The notes: generated by a model not told the origin, from the letters alone. Positions 1-9,889 are shown, counted from the stretch's first letter. The stretch: 64,000 bases of DNA from Gammaproteobacteria bacterium (GCA_024234895.1 JACKNJ010000006.1:174743-238742); one strand, 5' to 3'. Made by a program: numbers and translations.

Positions 1-903
1 CAGACGCCCATAACTGACCATGAAACCGGCCTGCGCGTCGGCGACCAGATACTCTTTGTCGACGCTGTGCGAATCCTCGAACGTGTTGCCGTCCAGAAAG
101 ATGTTGCGCGCGACCGCACGACCTTCGACGCCAAGGAACAGATAGCCCGAGAGCTGATCCCGCGCCTCGCCGATGAAACCGACACCGGGCCGGTTCGGGC
201 GAATGCGCGGCGGCCCGAAGTCGTCGCTCAGGTGCGTGCCGAAACGCAGCGTACCGCCGGCACTCGCGAAGGTGTCCACGGTTCCGAGCGCCAGCCCGAC
301 ACTGGGCAGCACATCCAGGTACTCATTGCCCAGCTTGTGTCGCCAGACCGAGCTCAGATAAGCCGAACCGGCCAGTTCGTCTTGCAATTGATGGTGCCAG
401 CCGGACGGGTGTGGCGCGGTGATCACGTCGTCGTGCCACCACTTCTGGATCTCGCCGGCGTAGGACGATGGCCCGACGATGCCGATATCGACCGAGAACG
501 TGTCCAGACGCGGTCCGCGCGAATCCTTCTCATCGAGGATCGAGAACAGGCCGAAGCTCAGATAAGTCCAGCCGGCATATGGCCGGTCTCGCGTCTGTAG
601 CGCCGTGGTCCGGATGTCTTCCGGCGTGAAGATGGACATGCCCAGGCCGATCTCGCCGCGCGCCTTGCCGGACAGCCACAGCCCTTCGGCGAAGTCGGTG
701 TAAAACTCCGGCGAGGTCTCGCGATCGAAGAGCGTCGACAGGCGCATGCCGTGCGTGTAATGGCGATCGTAGCCGTCACCGACGAACAGATCGTTCTCGA
801 CCTGGAGATTGATGTCCCGACCCGTGCCTTCCGCTTGCGCACCACCAATCGCCAACATCCCCAGCAGTACCCCGGCGGCACGCCATCCCCGAAGATCCTT
901 CAT
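1..903 (-). CDS. LpxR-type lipid A deacylase family outer membrane protein (DUF2219), C-terminus cut by window edge
   Basis: Read on the minus strand from an ATG at 903 with a GAGGA ribosome site just upstream; the frame stays open to base 1, so the C-terminus is off the window. Residues 1-24 form a signal peptide ending in AQA. It is followed by an N-D pair at 37-38 inside NDLFVGDGYDRHYTHG and later by DRPYAGW, both hallmarks of the LpxR/DUF2219 outer membrane barrel family. In Salmonella LpxR the N-D pair is catalytic and removes the 3'-acyloxyacyl group of lipid A. The alternating aromatic/polar pattern fits an outer membrane barrel. It follows the glycosyltransferase gene by only 12 bp, so the two are probably co-transcribed. 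Family membership is well supported; activity on lipid A is inferred. Confidence 0.8.
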   Translation of the reverse strand, partial: MKDLRGWRAAGVLLGMLAIGGAQAEGTGRDINLQVENDLFVGDGYDRHYTHGMRLSTLFDRETSPEFYTDFAEGLWLSGKARGEIGLGMSIFTPEDIRTTALQTRDRPYAGWTYLSFGLFSILDEKDSRGPRLDTFSVDIGIVGPSSYAGEIQKWWHDDVITAPHPSGWHHQLQDELAGSAYLSSVWRHKLGNEYLDVLPSVGLALGTVDTFASAGGTLRFGTHLSDDFGPPRIRPNRPGVGFIGEARDQLSGYLFLGVEGRAVARNIFLDGNTFEDSHSVDKEYLVADAQAGFMVSYGRL

Positions 904-915
904 GTCCTCAACTCC

Positions 916-2133
916 TCAACGTTGCGCCGCACGCGTGGCGGCATCCGCATAAACCTGCGCGTAACGCGCCACGCTGTTCGGCCAGTTGCGCTCGTCCTCG
1001 ACGTAGCGACGACCGTTCGCGCGAATCTCGTCCCACCGATCCCGCGCCTCCAGCATGCGCCACACCGACGCCGCCAGGGCGGTCGCGTCGCCCGCCGCGA
1101 ACAGCATGCCGGTCTCGCCATCGCGGATCAGCTCGCGATGGCCGCCGACATCGGACGCGATCAGCAGCTTGCCCTGCGCCATCGCCTCCAGCGGTTTCAG
1201 CGGCGTGACCGTGTCGGTCAGGCGCATCGACAGACGCGGATAGACCAGCATATCGACCAGCGAGTAATAACGATCGACCACGTCGTGCGGCACGCGACCG
1301 GTGAAGATCACCTGCGCGTCGACACCCAGCTCCGCGACCTGCCGCTTGAGGTTGTCCTCCTGGAAGCCGCCGCCGACCAGCAGCACGCGGATGTCCGGAT
1401 CGCGCGCGAGCATCGCCGGCAGCGCCTCGATCAGCAGACTCAAGCCCTCGTAACCGTAGAACGAACCGAGGAAGCCCAGCACCGTGCGGCCGGCCAGTCC
1501 GAGTTCCGCCTCCAGCGCAGCATCGCGTGCGGTCGACACCGTGAAACGGTTCGCGTCGACCGCGTTGGGGATGATCGTCACCCGCTCGGCGGGAATGCCG
1601 CGCGCGATGATGTCGTCGCGCAATCCCTCGCAGATCGTCGTGACCGCGTCCGCGTGGCGGAACACCCAGGTCTCCTGCGCGCGAGTGAGCTTGTATCGCA
1701 GGCTGCCCTCGGTCGTGCTGCCATGATCAACGGCGGCGTCCTCCCAGAATGCGCGCGTCTCGTAGACGACCGGAATGCCCAGCCGCCGACCGACCCGCAC
1801 CGCCGGCACCCCGTTCAGCGCCGGCGAATGCGCATGGATCACGTCCGGCTTGAGCTCCTTCGCGAGCCCCAGCAGACGGCGCTCCAGCCGGCCCATCAAC
1901 ACGAACTGGTTCAGCACCGGCACCCGCGCGAGCAGGCCGGTCGCATCCGGTGTGCGGTAGAACGTCCAGTCGCCGACCTGCTCCTCCAGCGACGCCCCGC
2001 TCTGCTGCTTGCCGCCGGTCAGATGCAGGGTCTCCCAGCCCAAGGCGCGCTGCTCGCGCAGGATTGCGGCGGAACGGAACGTGTAACCGCTGTGCAGCGG
2101 CAGGGAATGATCGAAGACGTGCAGGATGCGCAT
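916..2133 (-). CDS. Exosortase A/PEP-CTERM-associated glycosyltransferase (GT4, Daro_2409-like)
   Basis: 405 aa GT-B glycosyltransferase. The start is placed at the ATG at 2133 because family members begin MRILHVFDHSLPLHSGY; the longer open frame upstream has no such similarity and overlaps the divergent permease. The N-terminal half is the acceptor domain (residues about 1-180). The C-terminal half carries the GT1 nucleotide-sugar fold, with GRVPHDVVDRYY and the PLKPLEAMAQGK stretch holding the conserved glutamate. This N-terminal signature belongs to a family found with exosortase A loci, where it is presumed to build the exopolysaccharide linked to PEP-CTERM protein sorting. No exosortase lies in the window, but a PEP-CTERM-like protein is encoded at 19477. 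Substrate unknown. Confidence 0.85.
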   Translation of the reverse strand: MRILHVFDHSLPLHSGYTFRSAAILREQRALGWETLHLTGGKQQSGASLEEQVGDWTFYRTPDATGLLARVPVLNQFVLMGRLERRLLGLAKELKPDVIHAHSPALNGVPAVRVGRRLGIPVVYETRAFWEDAAVDHGSTTEGSLRYKLTRAQETWVFRHADAVTTICEGLRDDIIARGIPAERVTIIPNAVDANRFTVSTARDAALEAELGLAGRTVLGFLGSFYGYEGLSLLIEALPAMLARDPDIRVLLVGGGFQEDNLKRQVAELGVDAQVIFTGRVPHDVVDRYYSLVDMLVYPRLSMRLTDTVTPLKPLEAMAQGKLLIASDVGGHRELIRDGETGMLFAAGDATALAASVWRMLEARDRWDEIRANGRRYVEDERNWPNSVARYAQVYADAATRAAQR

Positions 2134-2236
2134 GATGATTGTGGTTTTCGGCAGCCCATGGGTGGCCGGATTATGGGCGGATACGGTCTGCCTCGCGAAT
2201 CGCCCCACCCCGCACGCGCGGCGTAAACTTCCGGCC

Positions 2237-3334
2237 ATGGCCGCCTACATCCTCCGCCGTCTGTTACTCATCATCCCGACCCTGTTCGGGATCATGGTGC
2301 TCAATTTCGTGATCGTGCAGGCCGCGCCCGGCGGGCCGGTCGAGCAGGTGCTCGCGCAGTTGCAGGGCCATGACATCAGCGCCACCGCGCGCATCTCCGG
2401 CGACGCCACCGGCGAGACGCTGGGCAGCAACGCCGCCACCAGCAGCGGCGAGAGCAAATACCGTGGCGCGCAGGGCCTGGACCCGGAACTGGTCGCCGAC
2501 CTCGAACGCCAGTTCGGCTTCGACAAGCCAGCCACTGAACGCTTCTGGCTGATGATCCGCAATTACGCCGCCTTCGACTTCGGCGACAGCTTCTTCCGCG
2601 ACCGTTCGGTCATCGAACTGGTGCTCGACAAGATGCCGGTATCGATCTCGCTGGGCCTGTGGACCACCGTGCTGGTCTACCTGATCTCCATCCCGCTGGG
2701 CATCCGCAAGGCCGTGCGCGACGGTTCGCGCTTCGACATCTGGACCTCCGCCGCGATCATCGTCGGCTACGCAATCCCCGGTTTCATGTTCGCGGTGCTG
2801 CTGGTGGTGCTGTTCGCCGGCGGCTCGTTCCTCGACTGGTTCCCGCTGCGCGGCCTGGTCTCGGACGACTGGGAATCGATGTCCTGGCCGATGCGCATCG
2901 TCGACTACTTCTGGCACATCGCGCTGCCGATCCTCGCGCTGGTCATCTCCAGCTTCGCCGGCCTGACCATGCTGACCAAGAACTCGTTCATGGACGAGAT
3001 CGGCAAGCAGTACGTGCTCACCGCGCGCGCCAAGGGCCTGACCGAAAACCGCGTGCTCTACGGCCATGTGTTCCGCAACGCGATGCTGATCGTGGTTGCC
3101 GGCTTCCCGTCCGCGTTCGTCGGCATCCTGTTCGGCTCGTCCCTGCTGATCGAGGTGATCTTCTCGCTCGATGGCCTCGGCCTGCTGGGCTTCGAAGCCG
3201 CCATCAACCGCGATTACCCGGTCATGTTCGGCACCTTGTACTTCTTCACCCTGCTCGGCCTGCTGATGAACCTGGTCGGCGACCTGATGTACGTGGTGAT
3301 CGATCCGCGCATCGATTTCGAATCGCGGAATTAG
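2237..3334 (+). CDS. yejB: ABC transporter permease, YejB-type (peptide/microcin C uptake family), orphan
   Basis: 365 aa inner membrane permease. The ATG at 2237 gives the usual YejB N-terminus MAAYILRRLLLIIPTLFG (first membrane helix), followed by the long periplasmic segment beginning APGGPVEQVLAQLQGHD that is typical of YejB, then five more helices. The EAA loop for contacting the ATPase is visible around the ARAKGL stretch. In other bacteria YejB works with YejE (second permease), YejF (ATPase) and YejA (binding protein) to import oligopeptides and microcin C. None of those genes is adjacent: a divergent glycosyltransferase lies upstream and a gene-free repeat element downstream. Either the partners are elsewhere or the operon has been broken. 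Confidence 0.85.
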   Translation: MAAYILRRLLLIIPTLFGIMVLNFVIVQAAPGGPVEQVLAQLQGHDISATARISGDATGETLGSNAATSSGESKYRGAQGLDPELVADLERQFGFDKPATERFWLMIRNYAAFDFGDSFFRDRSVIELVLDKMPVSISLGLWTTVLVYLISIPLGIRKAVRDGSRFDIWTSAAIIVGYAIPGFMFAVLLVVLFAGGSFLDWFPLRGLVSDDWESMSWPMRIVDYFWHIALPILALVISSFAGLTMLTKNSFMDEIGKQYVLTARAKGLTENRVLYGHVFRNAMLIVVAGFPSAFVGILFGSSLLIEVIFSLDGLGLLGFEAAINRDYPVMFGTLYFFTLLGLLMNLVGDLMYVVIDPRIDFESRN

Positions 3335-3376
3335 GTTGCTGGCGCGCATTCGCGCGGCTGGTTTTGTGGGGGTGTT

Positions 3377-3984
3377 GATGATGTTGCGGACATCATCCGG
3401 GGCGGTGGTATGGCTTCGGAAGGCGCGTATGCCCTGTCAGGACACGCCGTAAACCCATCCATGGGGGCTCCACGATCGCGTCCATGCGATCGAGGGTCCT
3501 GACAGGGCATACGCACCTCCCGAAGCCTGGAGAGGTTGTTGGAATTAAAGCGCCGCGCCCGGCATTGAGCCGGTCGCCGCGCTTTTCGGTGGCAATCAGC
3601 GAAGTCCCCGTAGGGTGTGCTTCGCGCACCGAAACCAGCGTTCGAATGTCGGTTTCGGTGCGCCGAGCGCACCCTACAAAAGCACCACCAACAAGAAGGG
3701 CCGCCGGCTCAATGCCGGCGGCCCTTCTTTAATTTCACTTCCCTCTCCAGGCTTCCAGGGGCCGGCAGGGCCTCCTGAGACCCTCGGCCGCAGGGATGCG
3801 GTCGTGGAGCCTACAGGGGTGAGCCGCGAACGCGTGCAGCGGCGAACGGGCAGGCAGGATGCCTGCCCTGGACTTTTCCGCGTAGCAGGAAGCGCAGCGG
3901 AAAAGGATTCACGGCGTGTCTCAGGAGGTCATGGCGGCCCCTGGAAGCCATACCACCAACCCAGATGATGTCCACAACATCATC
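3377..3984. repeat. 608-bp gene-free element of nested inverted repeats (cloverleaf-like)
   Basis: Outer arms 3377-3417 and 3944-3984 are 41 nt each and reverse complements with 4 mismatches; each arm tip is itself a small hairpin (GATGATG...CATCATC). Inside lie a left hairpin (3414-3443 with 3496-3525, 30 nt, about 3 mismatches), a central stem (3525-3550 with 3727-3752, then 3610-3636 with 3651-3677, 27 nt with 3 mismatches) and a right hairpin (3750-3781 with 3918-3949, 32 nt, about 4 mismatches) whose loop holds GGCAGGC/GCCTGCC and CTTTTCCGC/GCGGAAAAG pairs. No convincing gene is present. The central 27-nt arms resemble widely dispersed GTAGGGTG-type intergenic repeats. It may be a non-autonomous palindromic element, or several repeat insertions nested in each other. 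Confidence 0.8.
3694..3728 (+). terminator. Perfect 15-bp hairpin followed by T-rich tract, inside the repeat element
   Basis: AGAAGGGCCGCCGGC at 3694-3708 pairs perfectly with 3714-3728 around a TCAAT loop, followed by TTAATTT. It has the shape of a rho-independent terminator for plus-strand transcripts coming from yejB, although it lies 360 bp downstream of that gene and may simply be part of the repeat element. Confidence 0.5.
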
Positions 3985-4070
3985 GCCCCATCTCCACCTC
4001 CATGCGCAAAACAAAAAAGCCGAATCGGCACCCGACCCGGCTTCAGCCAAACGGCACTAAGCCCAACCGG

Positions 4071-4274
4071 CTACATCCCCAATATCTCCACAATCACCGT
4101 CTTCGCGATGAACGCGAACATGCCCAGGCCGAGCGCGATGAACAAGGCGATGTAGGCGAATTTCCCGCCCTTCGACTCACGCCCCAGGTTCCAGATGATG
4201 AAGAACATGTACAGGATCAGGCCGCCGACCCCGATATACATGCCCCACTCCGCGAATTCTGCTTCCGACATCAT
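4071..4274 (-). CDS. DUF2788 family small inner membrane protein
   Basis: 67 aa protein beginning MMSEAEFAEWGMYIGVGGL. It has two membrane segments (about residues 15-30 and 41-64) and a short loop NLGRESKGGKF. The sequence fits the uncharacterised DUF2788 family of beta- and gammaproteobacteria. Either of the two consecutive ATGs (4274 or 4271) could be the start; neither has a strong ribosome site. Function unknown. It stands alone, convergent with the repeat element and divergent from ppk2. Confidence 0.7.
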   Translation of the reverse strand: MMSEAEFAEWGMYIGVGGLILYMFFIIWNLGRESKGGKFAYIALFIALGLGMFAFIAKTVIVEILGM

Positions 4275-4448
4275 GCTGACCTGATAAAAAATGGCGCGAA
4301 ATCATAAATTTAACTTCTAATATCATCAATCCCTAATATCCCGCCGGTGCCGGCTCCCGCCGATACGCGCCGCTCCGCTGACGCCCATCAATAACCTGCG
4401 CCCCGTTAGCGGGCAGAATAACCGGATCAGACCAACGGAGAACCCCCC

Positions 4449-5333
4449 ATGTCCGACGACAACGCGCCCATCAACCTCGACGACCGCGCCGCCAATCTCG
4501 AAGAACTGATCGCCGAGAACGAGGCCTTGCGCGCTGCGGACAAGAAAGCCGTCCGCCGTTACCGCCAGGAAGAAGAACTCAAGCCCTACCAGGCCGAGCT
4601 GATCCGCCTCCAGCAGTATCTGGAGCAGACCAAGCGCCGCATGATCATCCTCTTCGAAGGCCGCGACGCCGCCGGCAAGGGCGGCACCATCCGCCGTGTC
4701 ACCCGCTACATGAACGAAAAGCACTACCGCGTCGTCGCCCTCGGCAAACCGACCGACGAACAGCGCACCCAGTGGTTCTTCCAGAAATACGTCTCCCAGT
4801 TCCCGCGCGGCGGCGAAATCGTCCTGTTCGACCGCAGCTGGTACAACCGCGCCATGGTCGAGCCGGTGTTCGGCTTCTGCACCGCCGACGACTACGAACA
4901 GTTCATGAAGGGCACGGTGGAACTGGAACGCGACCTGATCCGCCAGGGCACCATCCTGATCAAGCTCTACTTCTCGGTGACCAAGGAAGAGCAGGCCCGC
5001 CGGTTCGAACGTCGCAAGACAGACCCGCTGCGCCAGTGGAAATTGAGCGAGATCGACGTCCAGGCCCAGGAACGCTGGGACGATTTCACCAACGTGAAAT
5101 ACGAGATGCTCAAGCGCACCAACACCACCTACGCGCCGTGGACGATCATCCGCTCCAACGACAAGCACCAGGCCCGCCTGAACGCCATGCGCGTGATCCT
5201 GAATTCAGCCCCGTATCAGCGCCTGAACAGCGCCCTGAATCTCGTTCCCGACCCGAGTGTCGTCGTATCCGGCGCCCGCGAACTGGAGCAGATGGAGGCC
5301 CAGCGCATCGCCGAGGGCAAATTCAAGGGCTGA
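4449..5333 (+). CDS. ppk2: Polyphosphate kinase 2 (PPK2)
   Basis: 294 aa, the usual size of single-domain PPK2. The Walker A loop GRDAAGKGG is at residues 71-79 and the Walker B/lid region FDRSWYNRA starts at about 127. The conserved RRKTDPLRQWK and NDKHQARLNAM stretches follow. The enzyme transfers phosphate between inorganic polyphosphate and nucleoside diphosphates, using polyphosphate as an energy and phosphate store in the cytoplasm. The N-terminal 45 residues are a charged helical extension. The start is supported by GGAG eight bases before the ATG. Monocistronic and convergent with the carbonic anhydrase gene. Preference for ADP or GDP cannot be read from the sequence. Confidence 0.93.
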   Translation: MSDDNAPINLDDRAANLEELIAENEALRAADKKAVRRYRQEEELKPYQAELIRLQQYLEQTKRRMIILFEGRDAAGKGGTIRRVTRYMNEKHYRVVALGKPTDEQRTQWFFQKYVSQFPRGGEIVLFDRSWYNRAMVEPVFGFCTADDYEQFMKGTVELERDLIRQGTILIKLYFSVTKEEQARRFERRKTDPLRQWKLSEIDVQAQERWDDFTNVKYEMLKRTNTTYAPWTIIRSNDKHQARLNAMRVILNSAPYQRLNSALNLVPDPSVVVSGARELEQMEAQRIAEGKFKG

Positions 5334-5342
5334 GCGGACCGG

Positions 5343-5366
5343 GGCGCGGCGCAGCAACGCCGCGCC
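5343..5366. terminator. Hairpin between convergent ppk2 and carbonic anhydrase genes
   Basis: A perfect 9-bp GC stem (GGCGCGGCG with CGCCGCGCC) around CAGCAA lies in the 36-bp gap between the two stop codons. It lacks a long T tract, so a role as bidirectional terminator is inferred from position. Confidence 0.5.
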
Positions 5367-5369
5367 GAC

Positions 5370-6005
5370 TCAGTGCTCGTCGGCGTACTTGTCGGTCAGC
5401 AATACAAACGCATCGCTGGTGTCGTCATAGACCCAGACATCGCCTTCCGCGATCGAATACACCCAGCCATGCAGCTGGAGTGCGCCCCGGCGCAGTTGCA
5501 GCGCCACGGAGGGATGGGTCCGCAGGTTGTCGAGCTGCGCGCGCACGTTCTCCTGCGTGGTGATGATCAGACGTTCGTCGTGCTCACCGTGCTCATGATG
5601 GTCCTGCATGATCCGGCGGGTGATTTCCGCCTGCCCCACCCAGGCCCGCACCGCCGGCAGATCGCTGACCTGCTCGGGATGCAGCAACGCCTTCATGACC
5701 CCGCAGTCGGTGTGGCCGCAGACGATGATGTGCGGCACCTTCAGCACCGCGACGGCGTATTCGATTGTCGCGGTACTGCTGCCCAGCATCGAGCCATACG
5801 GCGGCACCATGTTGCCGGCGTTGCGCAGGATGAACAGCTCGCCGGGCTCCGCCTGCGTCAACAGGTTCGGGTCGACGCGGGAATCCGAACAGGTGATGAA
5901 CAGTGCGCCCGGCGACTGCTGGCTCGACAATTCCGAGAAGAGCTTCTTTTTCTCGTCGAACACTTCGTTGCGGAACTTGAGAAAGCCTTTGACGAGTTTT
6001 TCCAC
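5370..6005 (-). CDS. Beta-class carbonic anhydrase
   Basis: Interconverts CO2 and bicarbonate in the cytoplasm. With the GTG start at 6005 the protein is 211 aa and begins VEKLVKGFLKF, matching the usual N-terminus of this subfamily. A second in-frame GTG at 6053 would add 16 residues with no family similarity. The zinc ligands are visible as C39 (in ITCSDSR), H98 and C101 (in CGHTDCG), with the D41-R43 dyad. In a sulfur-oxidising autotroph it may support inorganic carbon supply, but no carboxysome or Calvin cycle gene is nearby. Start choice is moderately certain; family assignment is firm. Confidence 0.92.
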   Translation of the reverse strand: MEKLVKGFLKFRNEVFDEKKKLFSELSSQQSPGALFITCSDSRVDPNLLTQAEPGELFILRNAGNMVPPYGSMLGSSTATIEYAVAVLKVPHIIVCGHTDCGVMKALLHPEQVSDLPAVRAWVGQAEITRRIMQDHHEHGEHDERLIITTQENVRAQLDNLRTHPSVALQLRRGALQLHGWVYSIAEGDVWVYDDTSDAFVLLTDKYADEH

Positions 6006-6354
6006 GGCAGTTGGTCTCGCTGGAATTTCAGGAATGATATCGCACCTGAACACCGCCGCCGGCGCGACGGACCACTGCCACAGCCCACCACTCTCGCCTC
6101 GATGTTCCTGAAGCCGTCCGCACGGAGCGGATCGCGTGTCCTGCGGATCGGATTCTCGAACCGCTCCGCGACGGCGTTATCCCTCCGCTTGCCGCACCGG
6201 CTCATGCTGGACCAGGGTTGAGGGCCTGCAACGATCGCGGCGCCCGATCGCACCCTATTGAGGGCCCTTCCGCTTTCGGGTCGCTCAGCAGGACCAGTCC
6301 GCATCGGCCCCACGACGACCGCCAGGAAAGCGATTGGCGATGGTCCCGACCCGG
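6006..6354. other. 349-bp intergenic stretch, no gene seen
   Basis: Lies between the start of the carbonic anhydrase gene and the stop of the phosphatase gene, both on the minus strand. It must contain the carbonic anhydrase promoter. I see no RNA gene, clear repeat or convincing small gene; open frames here are shadows without family features. Confidence 0.5.
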
Positions 6355-6840
6355 TTACAAACCGTGCCGCTCGCGGATGTGCGCGAGCAGATTTCGCCCT
6401 GCCGTCTCGACCATGTCGAACACGTTTTCGAAGCCCTGCGGGCCGCCGTAGTACGGGTCGGGCACGTCGCGACCGAGTTCCGGGGCGAATTCGAGGAAGC
6501 GGAACAGGCGGTCGCGGTATTCGGGCGGACAGGCGTCGGTGAGGATTTCGTGGTTGTCGCTGTCCATCGCCAGCACGTAATCGAACATCCCGAAATCGTT
6601 GCCGTTGACCCGCCGCGCGCGCTGCGTGCTCAGATCGATGCCACGACCGCGCGCGGTGGCCTGCGATCGCCGGTCCGGCTGCTCGCCGACGTGATAGGCA
6701 TGGGTGCCAGCGGAATCGATATCTATCCGGTCTTGCAGGCCGGCATCCCGGACCAGTTTCTCGAACACGCCCTGCGCGGTCGGCGAACGACAGATGTTGC
6801 CCATGCAGACGAACAGGACACGGACGCCAGGACGACTCAT
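6355..6840 (-). CDS. Low-molecular-weight protein tyrosine phosphatase
   Basis: 161 aa cytoplasmic phosphatase. The catalytic P-loop C12-MGNICRS-19 sits near the N-terminus and the general acid aspartate lies in DVPDPYYGG. The start at 6840 is chosen because family members begin a few residues before [12 protein letters not shown] and because the ATG overlaps the TGA of kdsB by 4 nt. Last gene of the comEC-exbB-exbD-lpxK-trm112-kdsB-ptp operon. In related bacteria such phosphatases can dephosphorylate tyrosine kinases of capsule synthesis; the actual substrate here is unknown. Confidence 0.93.
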   Translation of the reverse strand: MSRPGVRVLFVCMGNICRSPTAQGVFEKLVRDAGLQDRIDIDSAGTHAYHVGEQPDRRSQATARGRGIDLSTQRARRVNGNDFGMFDYVLAMDSDNHEILTDACPPEYRDRLFRFLEFAPELGRDVPDPYYGGPQGFENVFDMVETAGRNLLAHIRERHGL

Positions 6841-7607
6841 GCGGGCTTCCTCGCGGCCATGATCGCGCGCACCTTGTCGAGATCGGCGGACGTGTCCACG
6901 CCGTGGCCGGGCGGCGTGTCGGTCACGGAGACGTGGATCGGCACGCCGTTCCACAGCGCCCGCAACTGTTCCAGCGATTCGGCCTTTTCCACCGCTGCCG
7001 GCGGCAGTTCGGCGTAGTGCTTCAGGAAACCGGCGCGATAGGCGTACAGGCCGATATGGCGGTAATGGGGCGCGAGTTCGGATATCTCCTCGCGCGTGCT
7101 GGCGAAGGCATCGCGGTCCCAAGGGATCGGCGCACGGCTGAAATAGAGCGCGTAACCCTGCGCGTCGAACACCACCTTGACCGCGTGCGGGTCGAACAGC
7201 TCGGCGGCGGTGTGGATGCGCACCGCGAGGGTGGCGATGCCGGCGCGCGGATTGGCGGCCAGGTCTTCCGCGACCTGCCGGATCAGCGCCGGGTCGATCA
7301 GCGGCTCGTCCCCCTGCACGTTGACGACGATCTGCTCGTCGGACCAGCCCATGCGTTCGGCGACTTCGGCAAGGCGGTCCGTGCCGCTGGGGTGATCCGG
7401 CGAGGTCATCATCACCTCACCGCCGTGCGCGCGGATCGCGGCTTCGACGCGGGCATCGTCGGTGGCGACGATCACGTGCTGCGCGCCGGCTTCCAGACCG
7501 CGACGACGCACATGCTCGACCATCGGCAGGCCGGCGATGTCGGCCAGCGGTTTGCCCGGCAGACGCGTGGAGGCGTAACGGGCCGGAACGACGACGGAGA
7601 AACGCAT
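6837..7607 (-). CDS. kdsB: 3-deoxy-manno-octulosonate cytidylyltransferase
   Basis: 256 aa. Activates KDO with CTP to CMP-KDO for the lipopolysaccharide inner core. The ATG at 7607 gives the canonical N-terminus [21 protein letters not shown]; the 13 extra residues of the longer frame lie over the preceding gene. Conserved features are the nucleotide-binding [17 protein letters not shown] and the YFSRAPIPW stretch. Begins 4 bp after the Trm112-family gene stops and overlaps the phosphatase start by 4 nt. Confidence 0.96.
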   Translation of the reverse strand: MRFSVVVPARYASTRLPGKPLADIAGLPMVEHVRRRGLEAGAQHVIVATDDARVEAAIRAHGGEVMMTSPDHPSGTDRLAEVAERMGWSDEQIVVNVQGDEPLIDPALIRQVAEDLAANPRAGIATLAVRIHTAAELFDPHAVKVVFDAQGYALYFSRAPIPWDRDAFASTREEISELAPHYRHIGLYAYRAGFLKHYAELPPAAVEKAESLEQLRALWNGVPIHVSVTDTPPGHGVDTSADLDKVRAIMAARKPA

Positions 7608-7611
7608 CGCG

Positions 7612-7806
7612 TCAGCCCCCGTCTTCGGCGGCCTCGGCGGCGGCATCCAGCGAGCGCGCCTCCTCTTCCAGCATCACCGGGATGCCGTCGCGTATCGGGA
7701 AGGCCAGGCGGTCGCGCGGGCAGATGAGTTCCTGGGCGCCCTTGTCGTAATCGAGCGGGCCCTTGCAGACCGGGCAGACGAGGATATCGAGCAGTTTCTT
7801 GTCCAT
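7612..7806 (-). CDS. Trm112/YcaR-family zinc-ribbon-like small protein
   Basis: 64 aa beginning [18 protein letters not shown]. The C11-x2-C14 pair and the [13 protein letters not shown] stretch identify the Trm112/YcaR (UPF0434) family. Its place between lpxK and kdsB is the same as in Pseudomonas and enterobacteria. Role in lipopolysaccharide assembly is not established. Starts 10 bp after lpxK ends. Confidence 0.9.
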   Translation of the reverse strand: MDKKLLDILVCPVCKGPLDYDKGAQELICPRDRLAFPIRDGIPVMLEEEARSLDAAAEAAEDGG

Positions 7807-7816
7807 GTGGCATTCC

Positions 7817-8794
7817 CTACAGGTATTCGAGTTCTTTCATGATCAGCTGTTCCAGGTGCGGATCGAGGACCGCGAAGACGGGCAGAAACCAGACGTCCGC
7901 CTCCGCTGGCAGCAGCAACCGGCACTTGACCGCATCCTTCTCGGTGATCAACAGCGGCAGGCGCGGCACCAGATCGAGATCCTCCGCGGTGAATGCGTGG
8001 TGATCGGGGAACGGATGCTCCCGCACGATGAGGCCCGCCCGCTTCAAGGTGGAGAAAAACCGGGAGGGATCGCCAATACCGGCAGCCGCGTGGACTTCCC
8101 GGCCCTGCCACTCGGACAGCAGCGATGTCGCGCCGCCATCCAGTCGTACCAGCGTGTCGCCACGCAGGTCCATGCGATATTCACCGCGCTCCTTGGGGCC
8201 GTTGCTGACCACCCAGTGCACCTTGCGCAGGCGCGAGGCGGGCTCGCGCAACGGCCCGGCCGGCAGCAGCATGCCGTTACCGAAGCGACGCCGGCTGTCG
8301 ACGATGCCGATCTCGATATCACGGTCCAGCGCGTAATGCTGAAGCCCGTCGTCGGAAATGATCAGGTCGCAGCCTTCATCGACCAGTTGTCTGGCGGCAT
8401 CGGCACGATCGGGCCCCACGCACACCGGCACGCCGGTCCGCGCCGCGATCAGCACCGACTCATCACCGACCTCGGCGGGATCGCTGTCGCTCGTCACCGA
8501 ACGCGGCCAGGTTTCCGAGTTGCCGCCATAGCCGCGCAGCACCACGCCCGGTTTACGGCCCTTGGCGGTCAGCAGCCGCGCCAGCCAGATCGTGAACGGC
8601 GTCTTGCCCGCGCCACCGACCATGACGCCCCCGACCACGATGACCGGCACCGGCGCGCGGTAGCGCTTCTTGAGACGCAGGCGATAGGCAAGCCGACGCA
8701 GCGCGATGGCAGCCCGGTAGACCTGAGAAATCGGCCAGAGCAGAAAGGAAAGAACGTTCAGTTCCCACCAGAATTCGGGGGCCATGCGACGCAT
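7817..8794 (-). CDS. lpxK: Tetraacyldisaccharide 4'-kinase (lipid A synthesis)
   Basis: 325 aa membrane-associated kinase adding the 4'-phosphate to the lipid A disaccharide. The N-terminal hydrophobic helix (about residues 12-35) precedes the P-loop in [22 protein letters not shown]. Also visible are [24 protein letters not shown] and [12 protein letters not shown], all characteristic of LpxK. The ATG at 8794 overlaps the exbD stop as TGATG, which supports translational coupling. Located with kdsB, another essential lipopolysaccharide gene. Confidence 0.95.
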   Translation of the reverse strand: MRRMAPEFWWELNVLSFLLWPISQVYRAAIALRRLAYRLRLKKRYRAPVPVIVVGGVMVGGAGKTPFTIWLARLLTAKGRKPGVVLRGYGGNSETWPRSVTSDSDPAEVGDESVLIAARTGVPVCVGPDRADAARQLVDEGCDLIISDDGLQHYALDRDIEIGIVDSRRRFGNGMLLPAGPLREPASRLRKVHWVVSNGPKERGEYRMDLRGDTLVRLDGGATSLLSEWQGREVHAAAGIGDPSRFFSTLKRAGLIVREHPFPDHHAFTAEDLDLVPRLPLLITEKDAVKCRLLLPAEADVWFLPVFAVLDPHLEQLIMKELEYL

Positions 8795-9217
8795 CAGGGT
8801 TGGCTTCCGGGAGCCTGCGCTGCATCGTCCTTGACCGAGGTGGCGATTGACATCCGCGTCAGACCGGCGCGCGAGGCCGCGTCCATCGCGCGCACCACGT
8901 CCTGGTGCCGCGACTGCGCGTCGGCGCGGATGATCAGGATGCGGTCGGTGGCCGCGCCGGCGGCCTCGCGCAGCGCCTGGAAGATGGCGGTGGCGTCGGC
9001 TTCCAGCGGCACGTCATCGAGAAAATACGCCCCGTCGGCGTCGACGGTGAGACGCAGCGGCTCGACCGGTTGCTCGGTCTGCTCCGTGCTGGCCTCGGGC
9101 AGATCGATCTTGATCTCGCCACGCTGCGTGAACGTGGTCGACACCATGAAGAAGATCAGCAGCAGGAAGACGACGTCGATCAACGGCGTCAGGTTGACTT
9201 CCGGCGCGTCGGGTTTG

Positions 9218-9234
<17 letters not shown>
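8794..9234 (-). CDS. exbD: ExbD/TolR-family biopolymer transport protein
   Basis: 146 aa with a single membrane helix around residues 16-34. It contains the proton-path aspartate D20 in LIDVVFLLLIFFMVSTTF, followed by a periplasmic domain. ExbD works with ExbB to use the proton gradient for energising outer membrane processes. In this position before lpxK the pair is conserved in Pseudomonas-type operons. The start overlaps the end of exbB by 17 nt. Confidence 0.93.

Positions 9235-9889
<655 letters not shown>

Noticed and set aside
3484..3968. Short open frames within the 608-bp palindromic element
   Set aside because: They run across inverted repeat arms, have no similarity to known proteins and occur on both strands alike.
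6258..6542. Possible small gene in the gap upstream of the carbonic anhydrase
   Set aside because: Overlaps the phosphatase gene in antisense and shows only shadow composition.
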